The notes: a model not told the origin generated them from the sequence alone. 64,000 bases of DNA from Allomyces arbusculus (GCA_027604705.1 JADHYV010000026.1:62001-126000); one strand, 5' to 3'. Numbered from the stretch's first letter, positions 53,764-64,000 are shown. Made by a program: numbers and translations.

Positions 53764-55467
53764 AATCGCCGCGAGCAGCGCCAACGGGTTCGTTGCCGCC
53801 GCGGGCGCGGGCATCCCCGGCATCCCGTACCCCGGCATCGCCGCCGCGGGCTGCACCTGTTGCGCGGCCGCGAGCAGCATTCGCTGCGCCTGCTCGGCGC
53901 TGAGCCCGCCCGACGGTGCCTGTGCCGCGGGCGCTGGCGAGTAACCCCGGCCAGGCGCGTCGCGGCGCGGAGCAGGCGACCCGTACCGCCCACGATCCCG
54001 ATCGCGGTCCCGGTCCCGATCCCGGTCGCGGTCGCGGTCGCGGCTCGAGTACCGATCAATGTAGTCGCGGTCGCCGCGGTCGCGATCCCGATCCCCGCGG
54101 TCACGGAAATCGCGATCTCGATCGCGGTCCCCGCGGTCACGGCCGTACCGCGCGTCGTGCGGACTGTCCGAGTGGTGCCGCGGCGGCGAGCGTGACCGCG
54201 ACCGGCCGCGCGTCGGACCGCTGCGTCTCGGGCGATCTGTTGCGTTGCGGAAGTACTGGTCGCGGTCGCGGTTCTGCTGGCCGAGGTACATTGCTTCCCT
54301 TGAGAGTGATTGAGCGGTTTGTCAGCGGCGGTTAAGAAGATTGCGAGGAAAACAAAGCGAGAGTTAACTTACTTGGCCGTCTTGTCCCACGAAAACTCGA
54401 CCACGAGCCGCGACCCTTCAAACATGGTGCCGTTGGTCTCCTTTTGCGCACGCGCACACGCACGGCTGTCCCAGTACTCGATGAACCGTTGGCTATATGG
54501 ACAAACAGGAGCGAACGGTCAGCTCACCACCCAGACACATCGCCCAGTCTAGCCGAGAAGTGAAGGAACACGGACGCGTGGTAGTCGCGCAACGAGGTCA
54601 CAGCGATGATATCACCATAGACGCCAAACCGCGCACGAATCTGCTCTTCGGTGATGCGCGCTGCCACAGACGGGTTTTCAAACACGACAAAGAGCGTGCC
54701 CTGGTTCTTGGACTCGTCGCAGCGCGTTGACGGGGTCACCGTTTCGCGCGGCAGCGAGTAGTGCACGTCGATCTGCGCAAGGGAACGACGAGAATCAGTA
54801 TCAAAGTCCAGCGAGGTCCTAGCAGGTGAGGTGCCAAGTGCAAAGCAAATATACCTGGCGACCGCCGAGAATCTCGCCGTTGAGCGCCTCCTTGGCACGC
54901 GTCGAGTCGCGCAAGTCAAACTACCATCACATCGAGTCGAACCAAGCCGAGGATTGTGAGCAAACTTGAACATCGAATGCGCGCAATGTACGAGAATATG
55001 CACAGCGCAAGGACACATACGAAGGTCACAAACGCGATGCCGCGCGTCGGAATCATGCTGAAGAAATCGCGGATCTCGCCAAACTGGGCAAAGTGCTCTT
55101 CGAGCTCATGGTCTTTGCACTCAAAGTAGACGTTGCGCACAAACAGCGTGCGCGACGGCCGCTCGCGGTCGTGCCGCTCCTTGATCCACGCCTCCATTTC
55201 CTCCTCCTTGACGCCCGCGGGCAGACGGCGCGACTGCGGGCCGCCGCCACGGCCGCCGCCGCGTCCACCGCGACCTCCACGACCGCCACGGTCACCGCCG
55301 CCGCCATATTCGTCCGATCGCGGCGGATAACTGTCGCGGTCCCCGCCGTAATTGCCCCCACCATAGCCGCCACCACTGGGCCCGCCATAGTTGTTCCCAC
55401 CGGGATAGCCCCCACCCGGCGGCATGTTGCCGTTGCCACTACCGTTGTTGTACGGGCCCGAGTACAT
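53122..55467 (-). CDS. Mei2-like RNA-binding protein (RGG, two RRMs, RD and Q-rich tail)
   Basis: About six exons. Exon 1 starts MYSGPYNNGSGNGNMPPGGG and has a Gly/Arg-rich RGG stretch (DRGGRGGRGGRGG), then RTLFVRNVYFECKDHELEE, AQFGEIRDFFSMIPTRGIAF (RRM1). Next exons give FDLRDSTRAKEALNGEI, then IDVHYSLPRETV and NQGTLFVVFENPSV, the hinge typical of Mei2-like proteins, then RARFGVYGDIIAVTSLRDY and RFIEYWDSRACARAQKETNG (RRM2). The last exon begins AMYLGQQNRDRDQYFRN and has RSRSRSPPRHHSD, a DRDRDRDR array, a poly-Q run and Pro/Ala-rich tail. Mei2-like proteins bind RNA and control meiosis or growth. A third Mei2 RRM is not seen. Exon joins between the RRM parts are approximate. Confidence 0.78.
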
Positions 55468-56320
55468 GGTGTGCTAGTCCGAATGCTTTCTGCCCCACTT
55501 GATGTCGTTGCAGCACAACTGGTCAGCCGCTGCTTTTAGCTCAAATCGAGGCTCTCGCCAATGTCGAATGTGCTCAGAAAAGGTCGCGCCGCGTGCGTTG
55601 CCGGTGCGCTCTCAACTGCGTTGCGACTCACGAGGCCGAGATTACAAACAACGTTCGAGCGGTCAAACACGGATCGACCCGCGTTGCTAAAATGAGCCGG
55701 AAAGCGAATAGAGACTGCATCAGACCAAGATTGACTTCAAAGGAACAACAAAGCACGGCATCATCGGCCCAAGTGTCAAATTGCTCGAGACCTATCAGTT
55801 GCACCGACTGAAACGGTAACGACGGTTGCTCTCACGCCGTGTGCCGTGCTCGACCGGCACGGACCCACTCACCGCCCTCATTCTCACCGTCGCGGAGAGG
55901 ACCATGACCTGGTCGCCGTGCCTGCCGAGCAGCGTCTCACAAATTGAATCCCGTATTTTTGTCTGACATTGGTGCCTCGGTTCCCGTTGATTGCGCTCAT
56001 TTCATGAGCTGGTCAACTTACGTCGTTGCGGATTGCTGGTGGCCGGTTGGTTCAGTCGAGAGAGTCGAGACTGTCGGAGCTGCTGCTGTCAAACTTCGCG
56101 GTGCCCTCGCGACTTTCGTCCAAGACCGGCTGCGGAGAGTGGGAGCGTCGTCAGCGCGGATGCCAGTGGTTTCGGTCTCAGCGCGACCAAAGAGGAGCCA
56201 GCGCCGCCAAGACGGCCGTCGATTCAACGGCACGTGCCCTCACGCCGGTTCCGCCTGCCCCATCTTCTTGCGAGACGATGCTGCGAGACGTTCTCCTTCC
56301 CCCTGTTCTCTTCCTCCACG
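55468..56320. other. Divergent promoter interval
   Basis: About 850 bp between the Mei2-like gene (minus) and CMC4 (plus). No frame shows a domain. The last 60 bases before CMC4 are pyrimidine-rich. Confidence 0.4.
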
Positions 56321-56545
56321 ATGCCGACCGTTCTCAAGAGCCCGTGTGCCAAGCTCGCGTGCCAGCTGTCTGGCTGCATTGAGCGCAGCAACTATAACGC
56401 AGACGCGCCGCGGTGCCGCGAAATCCGTGCCCAGTTCATGGCGTGCTGCGAGAATGAACGTGCTAAGGGCACTGCGGGCGATACGGAAGGGTGCCCGCCC
56501 GTGCGCAAGACGCCCGCATCAAGTGGCGGGCAGTCTTCGTTGTGA
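56321..56545 (+). CDS. CMC4: Mitochondrial twin-CX9C-type protein CMC4
   Basis: Single exon of 74 residues. MPTVLKSPCAKLACQLSGCI, then ERSNYNADAPRCREIRAQFM and ACCENERAKG. The Cys spacing (C-x3-A-C-x4-C, later C-x9-C-C) and 'NYN.D.CR' match CMC4/p8-MTCP1 family proteins (yeast PCQKEACAIQDC...). They reside in the mitochondrial intermembrane space, imported by the Mia40 relay and held by disulfides. The final part EGCPPVRKTPASSGGQ adds another Cys, as in relatives. Short, but the Cys pattern is specific. It lies just upstream of COQ7, convergent with it. Confidence 0.83.
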   Translation: MPTVLKSPCAKLACQLSGCIERSNYNADAPRCREIRAQFMACCENERAKGTAGDTEGCPPVRKTPASSGGQSSL

Positions 56546-56695
56546 GCGCATGTGTTCGGCATGAGAGATGTACGTGTCGGGCTTGAACACGGTTGATTGG
56601 CAACGAATGCACGATCGTTTGGCACTGACCAAGGACAATGGCTTATGAACATGAACAGATTCATCAATATGATCCCATTCCTGAACGCGCTCATT

Positions 56696-57648
56696 TCACA
56701 ACCTCTTGGCCACCTCAATGGCCAGCTTGCATCCGCCCTGGACAACGGCCGTGAATACGCCGTGCATCGGCGCCTTTCCTGCGTCGTGCTCCACGGCCGT
56801 GTGCAGGTGCTCGAGTTCGTCGTCGCGGAACTTTTGCAGCGTCTATGGAAAAAAAAATGGAGTCAAGACGGGAACAGATCAGCCAGACGTTGCGAATTCG
56901 GAAAGGAGACCGGCGATGTACCGTACCTCGACAAGACGCTCAATCTCGTCGCGTCGCTCGAGGTTCTCTGACCCGGGCTCATCGAGCAGCTGGAGCAAGG
57001 CACGGATTTGGCTACAAATCCAAGGCAATCAATCGGGATCCACCGACGCAACCGATCTCCACCCACCAACCCGATCGCGTACTCGTTGTAATGACTCCCA
57101 ATCACCGTCTCCACGGCCTCGGTGCACGCCATCGCCGCCTCTTTGCCGAGCAGCGCCGACCCAACGCCGACCGCGTACCCGGCAGCCTCCCAGAGTGGGT
57201 ACAGCAAACTGGGCCGCGCGCGCCATTGCGGGATCAACGCGTTGAACTTGTCGAGATGCACGACTTCCTGTTCCCACATGTGGTGCAGCAACGGGCCGAC
57301 CTTCGGGTCGCGGCCGAGCACGGCCATTTGGCCCTTGTAGATGAAGTTGGCGCCAATCTCGCCAGCCTGGTCGACGCGCAAAATCTCGTCGAGCAATTGG
57401 TGCTGCTCGCGCGTCAGTTTCTTGATGGGGGTCGCGCCGGCTGCAGATGCAAAGTCGGTCTCGTCGGGGCCGGCAGCAGTGGTAGCTGCTGCGGCGGCGG
57501 CATCGTCGCGGCGAAGCGCGGTCGCAGAAAATGCGCGGGACGATGGCACAACAGGGGCAGCGCGTGCGGAGCGGGCGGCAGCGGGAAGGGGACGCAGTGC
57601 AGGGCGCACGGCAGACTGGAGCAAGCGCGGGAGCATCGCGGAGGCCAT
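56696..57648 (-). CDS. COQ7: 5-demethoxyubiquinone hydroxylase COQ7 (mitochondrial)
   Basis: Three exons. Exon 1 starts MASAMLPRLLQSAVRPALR, an Arg/Ala-rich targeting sequence with RAFSATALRR, then LTREQHQLLDEILRVDQAGE and IGANFIYKGQMAVLG, HHMWEQEVVHLDKFNALIPQ. Conserved iron ligands are visible: Glu in VDQAGEIGAN, the ExxH of EQEVVH, Glu in ACTEAVETVIGSHYNE and the DELEHLHTA of the last exon. The introns keep frame: YAIG joins QIRALLQLLDEPGS, and ERLVE joins TLQKFRDDE. COQ7 is a di-iron hydroxylase making the last hydroxylation of ubiquinone. An upstream in-frame ATG (MPCTMAS, 57660) is a possible start. It ends AIEVAKRL. Confidence 0.95.
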
Positions 57649-58090
57649 GGTGCAGGGCATCGGTGGACAAGAGAGGTGCACGCGGTCGGGGCCGTTCTTT
57701 TTTATCTGCCGCCGTGGACGACTGTCGGTTGGTGGTGGTGTTGCAGTCGGATCGATCGCAAATCGCGGTCATCTTTCTCGCAACAACGACGCGCGAGCGG
57801 CAAGCTTGAAGTGGCACGAGTCACAACAATCGGCAATGACGTGACTGAATCCACCGCACAGCTGAGCCCAGATCGATGATTGCCCTCTGGAGAAACTGGC
57901 TGGTGTGGCGCGGCAAGTCCCTGGTGGCCGGATTGGCAAGTTGAGTCCGCTGCCTTGATCCCTGCTTGCTGATCCGTCATCCTCGCTGCGCAGTCGCCCC
58001 GGCCTCCACCACGCTCACCATCAACGCCCAACAGCACGAAGAGTAATTGCAAACGGCTGCGGCCGTTCCTCTCCACCGGAACCAATTGCC
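57649..58090. other. Divergent promoter interval
   Basis: This lies between COQ7 (minus) and the EamA transporter (plus). No gene or RNA is seen. Confidence 0.4.
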
Positions 58091-59435
58091 ATGCCCGCCC
58101 CGCACGCTCCCGCGCCCATTTCCGGCAACGGGTCGTCCACCAGCTCGTCCACCACGGCGGCTGCGCATTTCACCAGCTCGTCCAAGGGCGGCGATCACGA
58201 ACGTACCCCGCTCCTCTCGTACCCGGCCGCCGAGCGCGATCCGTACCATGCGATTCCGACCACAGGCAGCGGCGCTGCCGTCTCAGCTCGCCGGCAGTCG
58301 GCAACACCCTCCCTTTCCGCCCACGTCACGACCGAGCTCGCGGGCCTTATCTGTATGGCGCTGTCAGCACTCTTCTTCTCGGTCATGTCGGCGCTCGTCA
58401 AGCACGCCGGGTTCTCCTTCCCTACGTTCGAAGTCGTCTTTGCCCGCTCCGTGATTCAATGGATGCTCGGCGTGGTTGGGTGCTGGTGGGTTGGTGTGCC
58501 GAGTCTGGGGCCCAAGGAGGTGCGCACGCTGCTGGTGATGCGCGGGTCCGCCGGGGCTGTTGGATTGGGGGCATATTTCTACGCCAGTACGTTTACCGGG
58601 GCGCTGGACGAGGAGAGAGTTGTTTGAGAAACGGAAACTAAATCTGCTCTTGTGGTTTGCTCCAGTTATCCACATGGATCTAGGCGAGAGCACGGTCATC
58701 TTCTTCACGGGTCCGGCGTTCACGGCCCTCCTGGCCCACCTGGTGCTCGGCGAGCCCCTGACGCGCTTGGACATCTTGTCCATTGTCGCGTGCTTGACGG
58801 GTGTCACGCTCGTGGCCCGTCCAGCGGCCCTGTTCCCGGAACCAATCAGTTTGGACGATCCGACGTCGATCATGGCGGGCGCACCTGAGGCTGCACCGGC
58901 ATGGCAACGTCCCGCGGCCATTTTCGCTGCGCTTCTCGGTGCGGTCATGTCGTCGTGTGCCTACGTGCTCGTGCGCAAGGTGGGCCGCGGCGCACACTAC
59001 CTGATCCACGTCGTCTACTTTGGCATGGCCTCGACGGCGCTCTCCGGCATCCTTATGGTCTTTGCGCCCGACGAGCGTGGCCCCGCTCGGTGGCCTGCCA
59101 CCCTGCTCGAGGCTACCGTCTTGCTGGCCATCGGGATCACGGCGTTTGGCGGACAAGTGCTGCTTAACAAGGGCCTGCAGCTTGCGCGTGCAGGACCGGG
59201 CGTGCTGATGCGCAACTTGGACGTGGTCTTTGCGTTTATCTTTGGCATTACGCTGTTTGATGAGCGGCCGTTTGTCACGAGTATTCTCGGCGCGATTCTG
59301 ATTGTTGGGACGACGGTGCTGACGGGGGTCGGGAAGTTGTTCGCGCACCGCCGCGAGCAGGCGCGGGTCGCGGTCGCGGCCGAGGATGCCGAGGCGCGTC
59401 GCGCGCTGCTGGCGACCGTCGAGTCGGACGAGTGA
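58091..59435 (+). CDS. EamA/DMT-family transporter
   Basis: Two exons (58091-58586 and about 58666-59435), phase 1, intron donor GTACGT. A disordered Ser/Thr-rich cytosolic tail has ERTPLLSYP. The membrane part starts LAGLICMALSALFFSVMSAL, followed by FPTFEVVFARSVIQWMLGVV, VMRGSAGAVGLGAYFYA, then AIIHMDLGESTVIFFTGPAF, TALLAHLVLGEPLTRLD, and later AAIFAALLGAVMSSCAYVLV, VYFGMASTALSGILMVF, AFGGQVLLNKGLQLARAGPG, VVFAFIFGITLFDERPFVTS and GAILIVGTTVLTG. This is the ten-helix EamA pattern (SLC35G-like drug/metabolite transporters) with the 'GE..' motif near the end of each half. Substrate is unknown. Confidence 0.87.
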
Positions 59436-59946
59436 GGTCCGGAAGCATAACCCGGGTGTGCTTGTTGTTCTTTTCGTGGTTCGAAGCCGGTGAGACGTCA
59501 AGAGCGTTATGTAGGAATGTATTGATCTCATTCGTTTTGTGCGAAAGGAGTTCGTGTCAATATATCACATCCGTCACAACGGACGGTTCGAGAAAAGAGC
59601 GCTTGGGCCAGATCCTTCGCGCAAAATGAATGCGTCGGCTCGGGCTAGGGTCTCACTGCTGCACCTGTCAGGGCGCCAACTCCATGAACCGGCGGCTCGT
59701 GCACTCGCCGCAGCGCGCGATTGACCAAACCACCGCCGCGTCAATGACACCCGCTTGATAATATCGCCGCGCTCGTCGTGACCATGCTGTCCACCTCATG
59801 GTCCGCCAATGCTGATCGACAGCGACGCGTTGATCAGTGTGTTGAGCCGTTGCCAAGAACTCGACATTTTTTCAGCTCTCCAACCCCACGCGTCGAGCTG
59901 CCACCGCCCGACCTTGTCGCTGCATTTCGACGAAGTACCAACTACC
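59436..59946. other. P450 gene 1 upstream region (part of duplicated unit)
   Basis: From about 59624 this stretch is recognisably similar to 62162-62491 ahead of the second P450 gene. It includes GAGCCGTTGCCAAGAACTCG and CATTTCGACGAAGTACCAAC, so promoter and leader were duplicated with the gene. Confidence 0.6.
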
Positions 59947-61911
59947 ATGGGCGGCAACCAGCTGTCGCTCGTCCTCGACCCGGCCGTGACCACGGTGCAC
60001 GCGCTCCACGCCCATGCTGCCGCCGCGCTCGTCACGTATGCGCCGCAGAGCCAGCATCTTCTCACCAAATTGCCCAAGACACGGACAGTCGCCGCGTCGC
60101 TTGCCGCCATGACCGTAATCTTCATTGCCAAGCAATCGATTCAGCAGGCGCGCACGGCACGCAAACTCCGCGCGCAGGGCGTGCCCGAGCAAAAATTGCT
60201 TCAGACGCAGTGGTGGCTATTTGGGCTGCAGCGGTACTTGATCGGCCACCTTCTCGAGCCCGTGCCAGACATGGCCGGCGCGGTTCGGTCTGAGCAACAG
60301 CTGCCGCTCCTGCACGGCAAGGACGTGGATGGGTGGGACCGCACCGACCAGGCGCCGCTCATCTACATGGCGCGCATGTTCTTTGTACGTTTGCGGCTGT
60401 GGATTACACGCGTTGCGCACGTCAGGTCGCGAACCACGACTAAATTGAAGACATGCTGTATTTGCCAGGGCTCGCCAACACTCGTCGTCGCTGACCCAAA
60501 GATGCTTCACGCGATCATGTCGACGCACAGCTACTCGTTCATCAAGCCCGAGACCAGCATCGTGCTGATTGGCATGGTCACGGGCGACCTTGGCATGGTT
60601 ACGATCAATGTACGTACAAAGCGCGGACCGCGATTTTTTGAGGGGTGGACAGTGCTCACGCTCTCTTTGGCGAGTAGGGCGATGTGCACAAGCGACACCG
60701 TCGCATCGTGAACCCTCTGTTCAACATGAAGACGCTCATGCCGCTTTTACCCGTCATGATCTCGTCGCTCGACGAGTTTTGTGCGTTCCTCGACACGTTC
60801 CCGCCTTCGACGCCGCTACCGTTCCACGAACTGAGCGGCCAACTCACACTCAACGTGATTGGCCGCACGGGCATGAACTACGAGTTCAACGCGCTCGCGC
60901 TCGACGGCACGCCCATCACACGGGCCTACAACGAGATGCAGGAGGTGATCGAGTTTACTCCGTGGTTCCTGCTGTGTTTGATGTACCCCAAGACGCTTGG
61001 CCGTGTCCCAACCGCGGGACGGCGCCGCTTCCTGAAAGGCCACCGCGTCATGACGGCCGCGATCAAGGACATGCTCATGCGCGCGCGTGCCGAACCCAAC
61101 GGCACGTCCCTGATCCACGAGTTGATTCGGCAGAATGCGGGTAATGCGCTCAGCGAAGAGGAACTCGTGTGCGAGATTCAGACGTTTTTGGGCGCTGGGC
61201 ACGAGACCACGTCGTCGACGCTGGCCATGGCCATGCTCATGCTTGCGCAGTTCCCGGGCGTGCAGGACGAGCTGGCCAAGGAACTTGCAGCAGTCGACCT
61301 CGACGACTACGACACGCTCAGCAAATTGCCGCGGCTCAACAGCGTCATCAACGAAACGCTGCGGCTGTTCCCGCCAGGCAACCTCACGTTCCGCGAGACT
61401 GCGGCCGACATGACGGTGCCGACGACGGCGTTGGGGCCACTTGTGTTGCCTAAGGGGTTGGAGATTGAAGTCGCGATTGTACGTCGCCACTCCAGTTTCT
61501 TGGACACTTCGCGAGTGCCGCTCTGACAAGACGCTCTCACTCCACCCTGTTGTGCAGCGCGCCATTCACATGGACACGACCATCTGGGGCCCCGACGCCA
61601 TGGCCTGGAACCCACGGCGGTGGGACTCCATCGACCTTGTCCTGGGCAGCAACATGGACTTGTCAACCAACCGCATTGTCGGTGGGCGGCGACAAATCGG
61701 GTCGTACGACTACTTCCCGTTCCTTGTGGGTCCGCGTGGATGCATTGGACGACAGTTTGCCGTCATGGAACTGCGGCTGTTTATCGCCGGCTTGGTGCGC
61801 CGGTACAAGCTGGCCACTGACTTGCCTGTGGGCGGCGAGGAGTTCCATGTCGCAATTACGATGCGGCCTACGAACGCGTGGGTGCGGGTGGAGCGGCGGG
61901 TGCAGGAGTAA
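59624..61911. repeat. Tandem duplication unit 1 (P450 gene with upstream region)
   Basis: This unit matches 62162-64000 (offset about 2540 bp). Upstream and first-exon similarity is moderate, the middle is near-identical, and bases about 60553-60889 equal 63096-63432 exactly by eye, including the intron. Confidence 0.85.
59947..61911 (+). CDS. Cytochrome P450 monooxygenase, copy 1
   Basis: Four exons. Exon 1 starts MGGNQLSLVLDPAVTTVHAL with a hydrophobic anchor (AASLAAMTVIFIA) and QWWLFGLQRYLIGHLLEPVP. Exon 2 reads GSPTLVVADPKMLHAIMSTH and GMVTGDLGMVTIN. Exon 3 reads GDVHKRHRRIVNPLFNMKTL (C-helix), then the I-helix AGHETTSSTLAM, the K-helix ETLRLFPP (ExxR) and FRETAADMTVP. Exon 4 holds PRRWDSIDLV and the heme loop FLVGPRGCIGRQF, with Cys as thiolate ligand (FxxGxRxCxG). 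All hallmark motifs are intact. It is an ER-bound monooxygenase; substrate is unknown. Introns are 60-90 nt with GTACGT donors. The following gene is its close tandem copy. Confidence 0.93.
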
Positions 61912-62491
61912 TCGAGTTTTGTACAGTGTGGGGAATTTGCGGAAGTCTGAGCGTAAATGTCATTTTCATACAGTGTGTTGATCATGTCATGACATTGATC
62001 GCGCGACACCCTTTTCTAGATCAGGTTCAGTTGTTTGTTCCTTTAAGGTTCGAAGACTCGCGAGGCACGCGAGGACGGGGCCTTCCGAGCGAAAATAACA
62101 TCTGCGGCCGACGGGTCGACGAGCGAACACCCGCGCCATCATGGCCAGATCCTCCGCGAAGAAATGACAACGTCGGCTTGGGCTGGATTTTGCTGCTGCG
62201 CCTGCAAGGCCACCAACTCGAACCGTCGGCGCGTGCAAACTTGCCGCAGCGCACGAATACCAAAACACCGACACGTCAAGGAAGCCCATTTCATTATTTA
62301 CCTCCGCGACTGTCTTGGCAGTGCTTGTCTACCTCATGGCCCACCAATGAATTCCCCTCAACAACGCGTTGACCAGCGCGCGTTGAGCCGTTGCCAAGAA
62401 CTCGCAGTCCATTTCAGCTCTCCGCCCGCGCGCCGTCAAGTCCCATCTCCCAACTGATCCGCGGCATTTCGACGAAGTACCAACAGTCATC
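61912..62491. other. Spacer between P450 copies and copy 2 leader
   Basis: The first 250 bases are unique 3' flank of copy 1. From about 62162 on the sequence resembles the region ahead of copy 1. No other gene is seen. Confidence 0.5.
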
Positions 62492-64000
62492 ATGGGCGGC
62501 AATCAGCTGTCGCACGTCCTCGACCCGGTCGTGACCGCCGTGCACGAGCTCCACGCGCACGCCGTCGTCATGCTCGCCGCGCATGCGCCGCTGTGCCAAG
62601 ATGCGTTCATCATTATGCCCAAGGGACAGGCGATCGCCGCGTCGCTCACCACGATTGCCCTACTCTGGGTCGCCAACAAGTCGGTCCAATCTGCGCGCGC
62701 GGTCCGCAAGCTGCGGGCCCAGGGTGTGCCTGAGCAGAAATTGCACCGCCCGCAGTGGTGGCTGTTCGGTCTGCACAAGTACTTGCTTGGGCACATTCTC
62801 GAGACTGAACCGTCCATGGCCACGGCACACCGGTCGGAACAGCAGTTGCCGCTTCTGCACGGCAAGTTTGTGGACGGGTGGGACCGGTCGGATCAGGCAC
62901 CACGGATCTACGTTGCGCGCGCGTTTTTCGTACGCTGCTCCTTTGAGCAGCCTGTGATCTGTTTCTGAGATGCAAGGGCGACCAACTGGATGTGATTTAC
63001 ATATTTGGCAGGGCGCTCCATCCCTCGTCGTCGCCGATCCGAAGACACTTCACGCGATAATGTCGGCGCACAGCTACTCGTTCATCAAGCCAGATACCAG
63101 CATCGTGCTGATTGGCATGGTCACGGGCGACCTTGGCATGGTTACGATCAATGTACGTACAAAGCGCGGACCGCGATTTTTTGAGGGGTGGACAGTGCTC
63201 ACGCTCTCTTTGGCGAGTAGGGCGATGTGCACAAGCGACACCGTCGCATCGTGAACCCTCTGTTCAACATGAAGACGCTCATGCCGCTTTTACCCGTCAT
63301 GATCTCGTCGCTCGACGAGTTTTGTGCGTTCCTCGACACGTTCCCGCCTTCGACGCCGCTACCGTTCCACGAACTGAGCGGCCAACTCACACTCAACGTG
63401 ATTGGCCGCACGGGCATGAACTACGAGTTCAATGCGCTGGCACTCGACGGCACGCCCATCACGCGTGCCTACCACGACATGCTCGACAGCGTCCAGTTCA
63501 CGCCGTGGTTCCTGCTGTGTTTGATGTACCCCAAGACGCTTGGCCGTGTCCCAACCGCGGGACGGCGCCGCTTCCTGAAGGGCCACCGCGTCATGACGGC
63601 CGCGATCAAAGACATGCTCATGCGCGCGCGTGCCGAACCCAACGGCACGTCCCTGATCCACGAGTTGATTCGGCAGAATGCGGGTAATGCGCTCAGCGAA
63701 GAGGAACTCGTGTGCGAGATTCAGACGTTTTTGGGCGCTGGGCACGAGACCACGTCGTCGACGCTGGCCATGGCCATGCTCATGCTTGCGCAGTTCCCGG
63801 ACGTGCAGGACGAGCTGGTCGAGGAAGTCGTGGGGGTCGACCTCGACGACTACGACACGCTCAGCAAGCTCCCGCGGCTTAACAGCATCATCAACGAGAC
63901 GTTGCGGCTGTTCCCGCCGGCTAACCTCACGTTCCGCGAGGCCGGGGCCGATATCACGGTGCCGACGACGATGTTGGGGCCGCTCGCGCTGCAGAAGGGG
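62162..64000. repeat. Tandem duplication unit 2 (cut by window end)
   Basis: Second unit of the P450 duplication, starting with sequence similar to 59624 onward. It continues past the right edge, so more copies may follow. Confidence 0.82.
62492..64000 (+). CDS. Cytochrome P450 monooxygenase, copy 2 (3' end outside window)
   Basis: Tandem paralogue of the preceding gene. It starts MGGNQLSHVLDPVVTAVHEL, with a hydrophobic anchor (IAASLTTIALLWVA), WWLFGLHKYLLGHILETEPS, then GAPSLVVADPKTLHAIMSAH. Exon 3 repeats GDVHKRHRRIVNPLFNMKTL and the I-helix AGHETTSSTLAM, then the K-helix ETLRLFPPANLTFRE. The window stops before the heme-binding Cys, so completeness is unknown. Exon 1 and intron 1 differ clearly from copy 1, whereas intron 2 and the start of exon 3 are identical. 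One short stretch of exon 3 (HDMLDSVQFTP against NEMQEVIEFTP) differs strongly between otherwise near-identical flanks; it lies in a region that can affect substrate choice. Confidence 0.9.

Noticed and set aside
1-64000. CRISPR arrays, prokaryotic operons, rRNA genes or transposons
   Set aside because: No spaced direct repeats, no terminal inverted repeats and no transposase or reverse-transcriptase motifs were seen. Triplet and protein-coding repeats explain the repetitive parts.

Overview
The window reads as nuclear DNA from a GC-rich, gene-dense eukaryote with short spliceosomal introns (mostly about 45-100 nt). A zoosporic (flagellated) fungus of the Blastocladiomycota/Chytridiomycota type fits best. 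The genes include typical fungal housekeeping genes (V-ATPase subunit e, uL5/RPL11, CIA1, CMC4, COQ7, MTQ2, alanine aminotransferase). Alongside them are two cilium/flagellum genes, an ARL13B-type GTPase and a CFAP96 (C4orf47) homologue, which are absent from fungi that lost the flagellum. The lineage is inferred from gene content and base composition; no sequence search was run.

Layout: about 34 protein genes and one tRNA alternate on both strands, mostly in divergent or convergent pairs. 0-13 kb: SCP2 sterol carrier (-), WBP2-like GRAM protein (-), tRNA-Gln (+), V-ATPase subunit e (-), NYN-domain nuclease with a split domain (+), C2-like tail-anchored protein (-), DUF676-type alpha/beta hydrolase with N-terminal repeats (+), MBL-fold hydrolase (-). 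13-27 kb: RPL11 (+), ARL13B (-), PH plus coiled-coil protein (+), F-box/WD40 (-), unknown Ser-rich protein (+), CFAP96 (-), queuosine salvage QNG1 (-). 27-41 kb: SUN-domain protein (+), Munc13-like MUN protein (-), 3-hydroxyisobutyryl-CoA hydrolase (+), TLS1/C9orf78 (-), CIA1 (+), alanine aminotransferase with a mitochondrial first exon (-). 41-59.4 kb: MTQ2 (-), Pro-rich single-pass membrane protein (+), TMEM184 (+), poly-Q protein (+), ZFAND2 AN1 protein (-), Ser-rich protein (+), Mei2-like RNA-binding protein (-), CMC4 (+), COQ7 (-), EamA transporter (+). 59.6-64 kb: a tandem duplication of a cytochrome P450 gene, the second copy cut by the window edge.

There is no operon-like functional cluster. 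Recurrent themes are mitochondrial functions (HIBCH, COQ7, CMC4, a targeted ALT form), the flagellum (ARL13B, CFAP96), membrane traffic and nuclear envelope (MUN, SUN, TMEM184, VMA9) and translation/tRNA biology (RPL11, MTQ2, QNG1, tRNA-Gln). I found no CRISPR, prokaryotic element, rRNA or transposon. The most interesting items are the ARL13B protein with a changed switch-II residue, the NYN domain split by a low-complexity insert of about 300 residues, the four-fold motif repeat ahead of a lipase-like domain, the P450 pair with a 337-bp identical tract spanning an intron, the alternative mitochondrial first exon of ALT, and a recurring GT[A/G]CGT splice-donor preference. Intron borders were placed by eye from GT/AG and reading frame, so exon ends may be off by a few bases.
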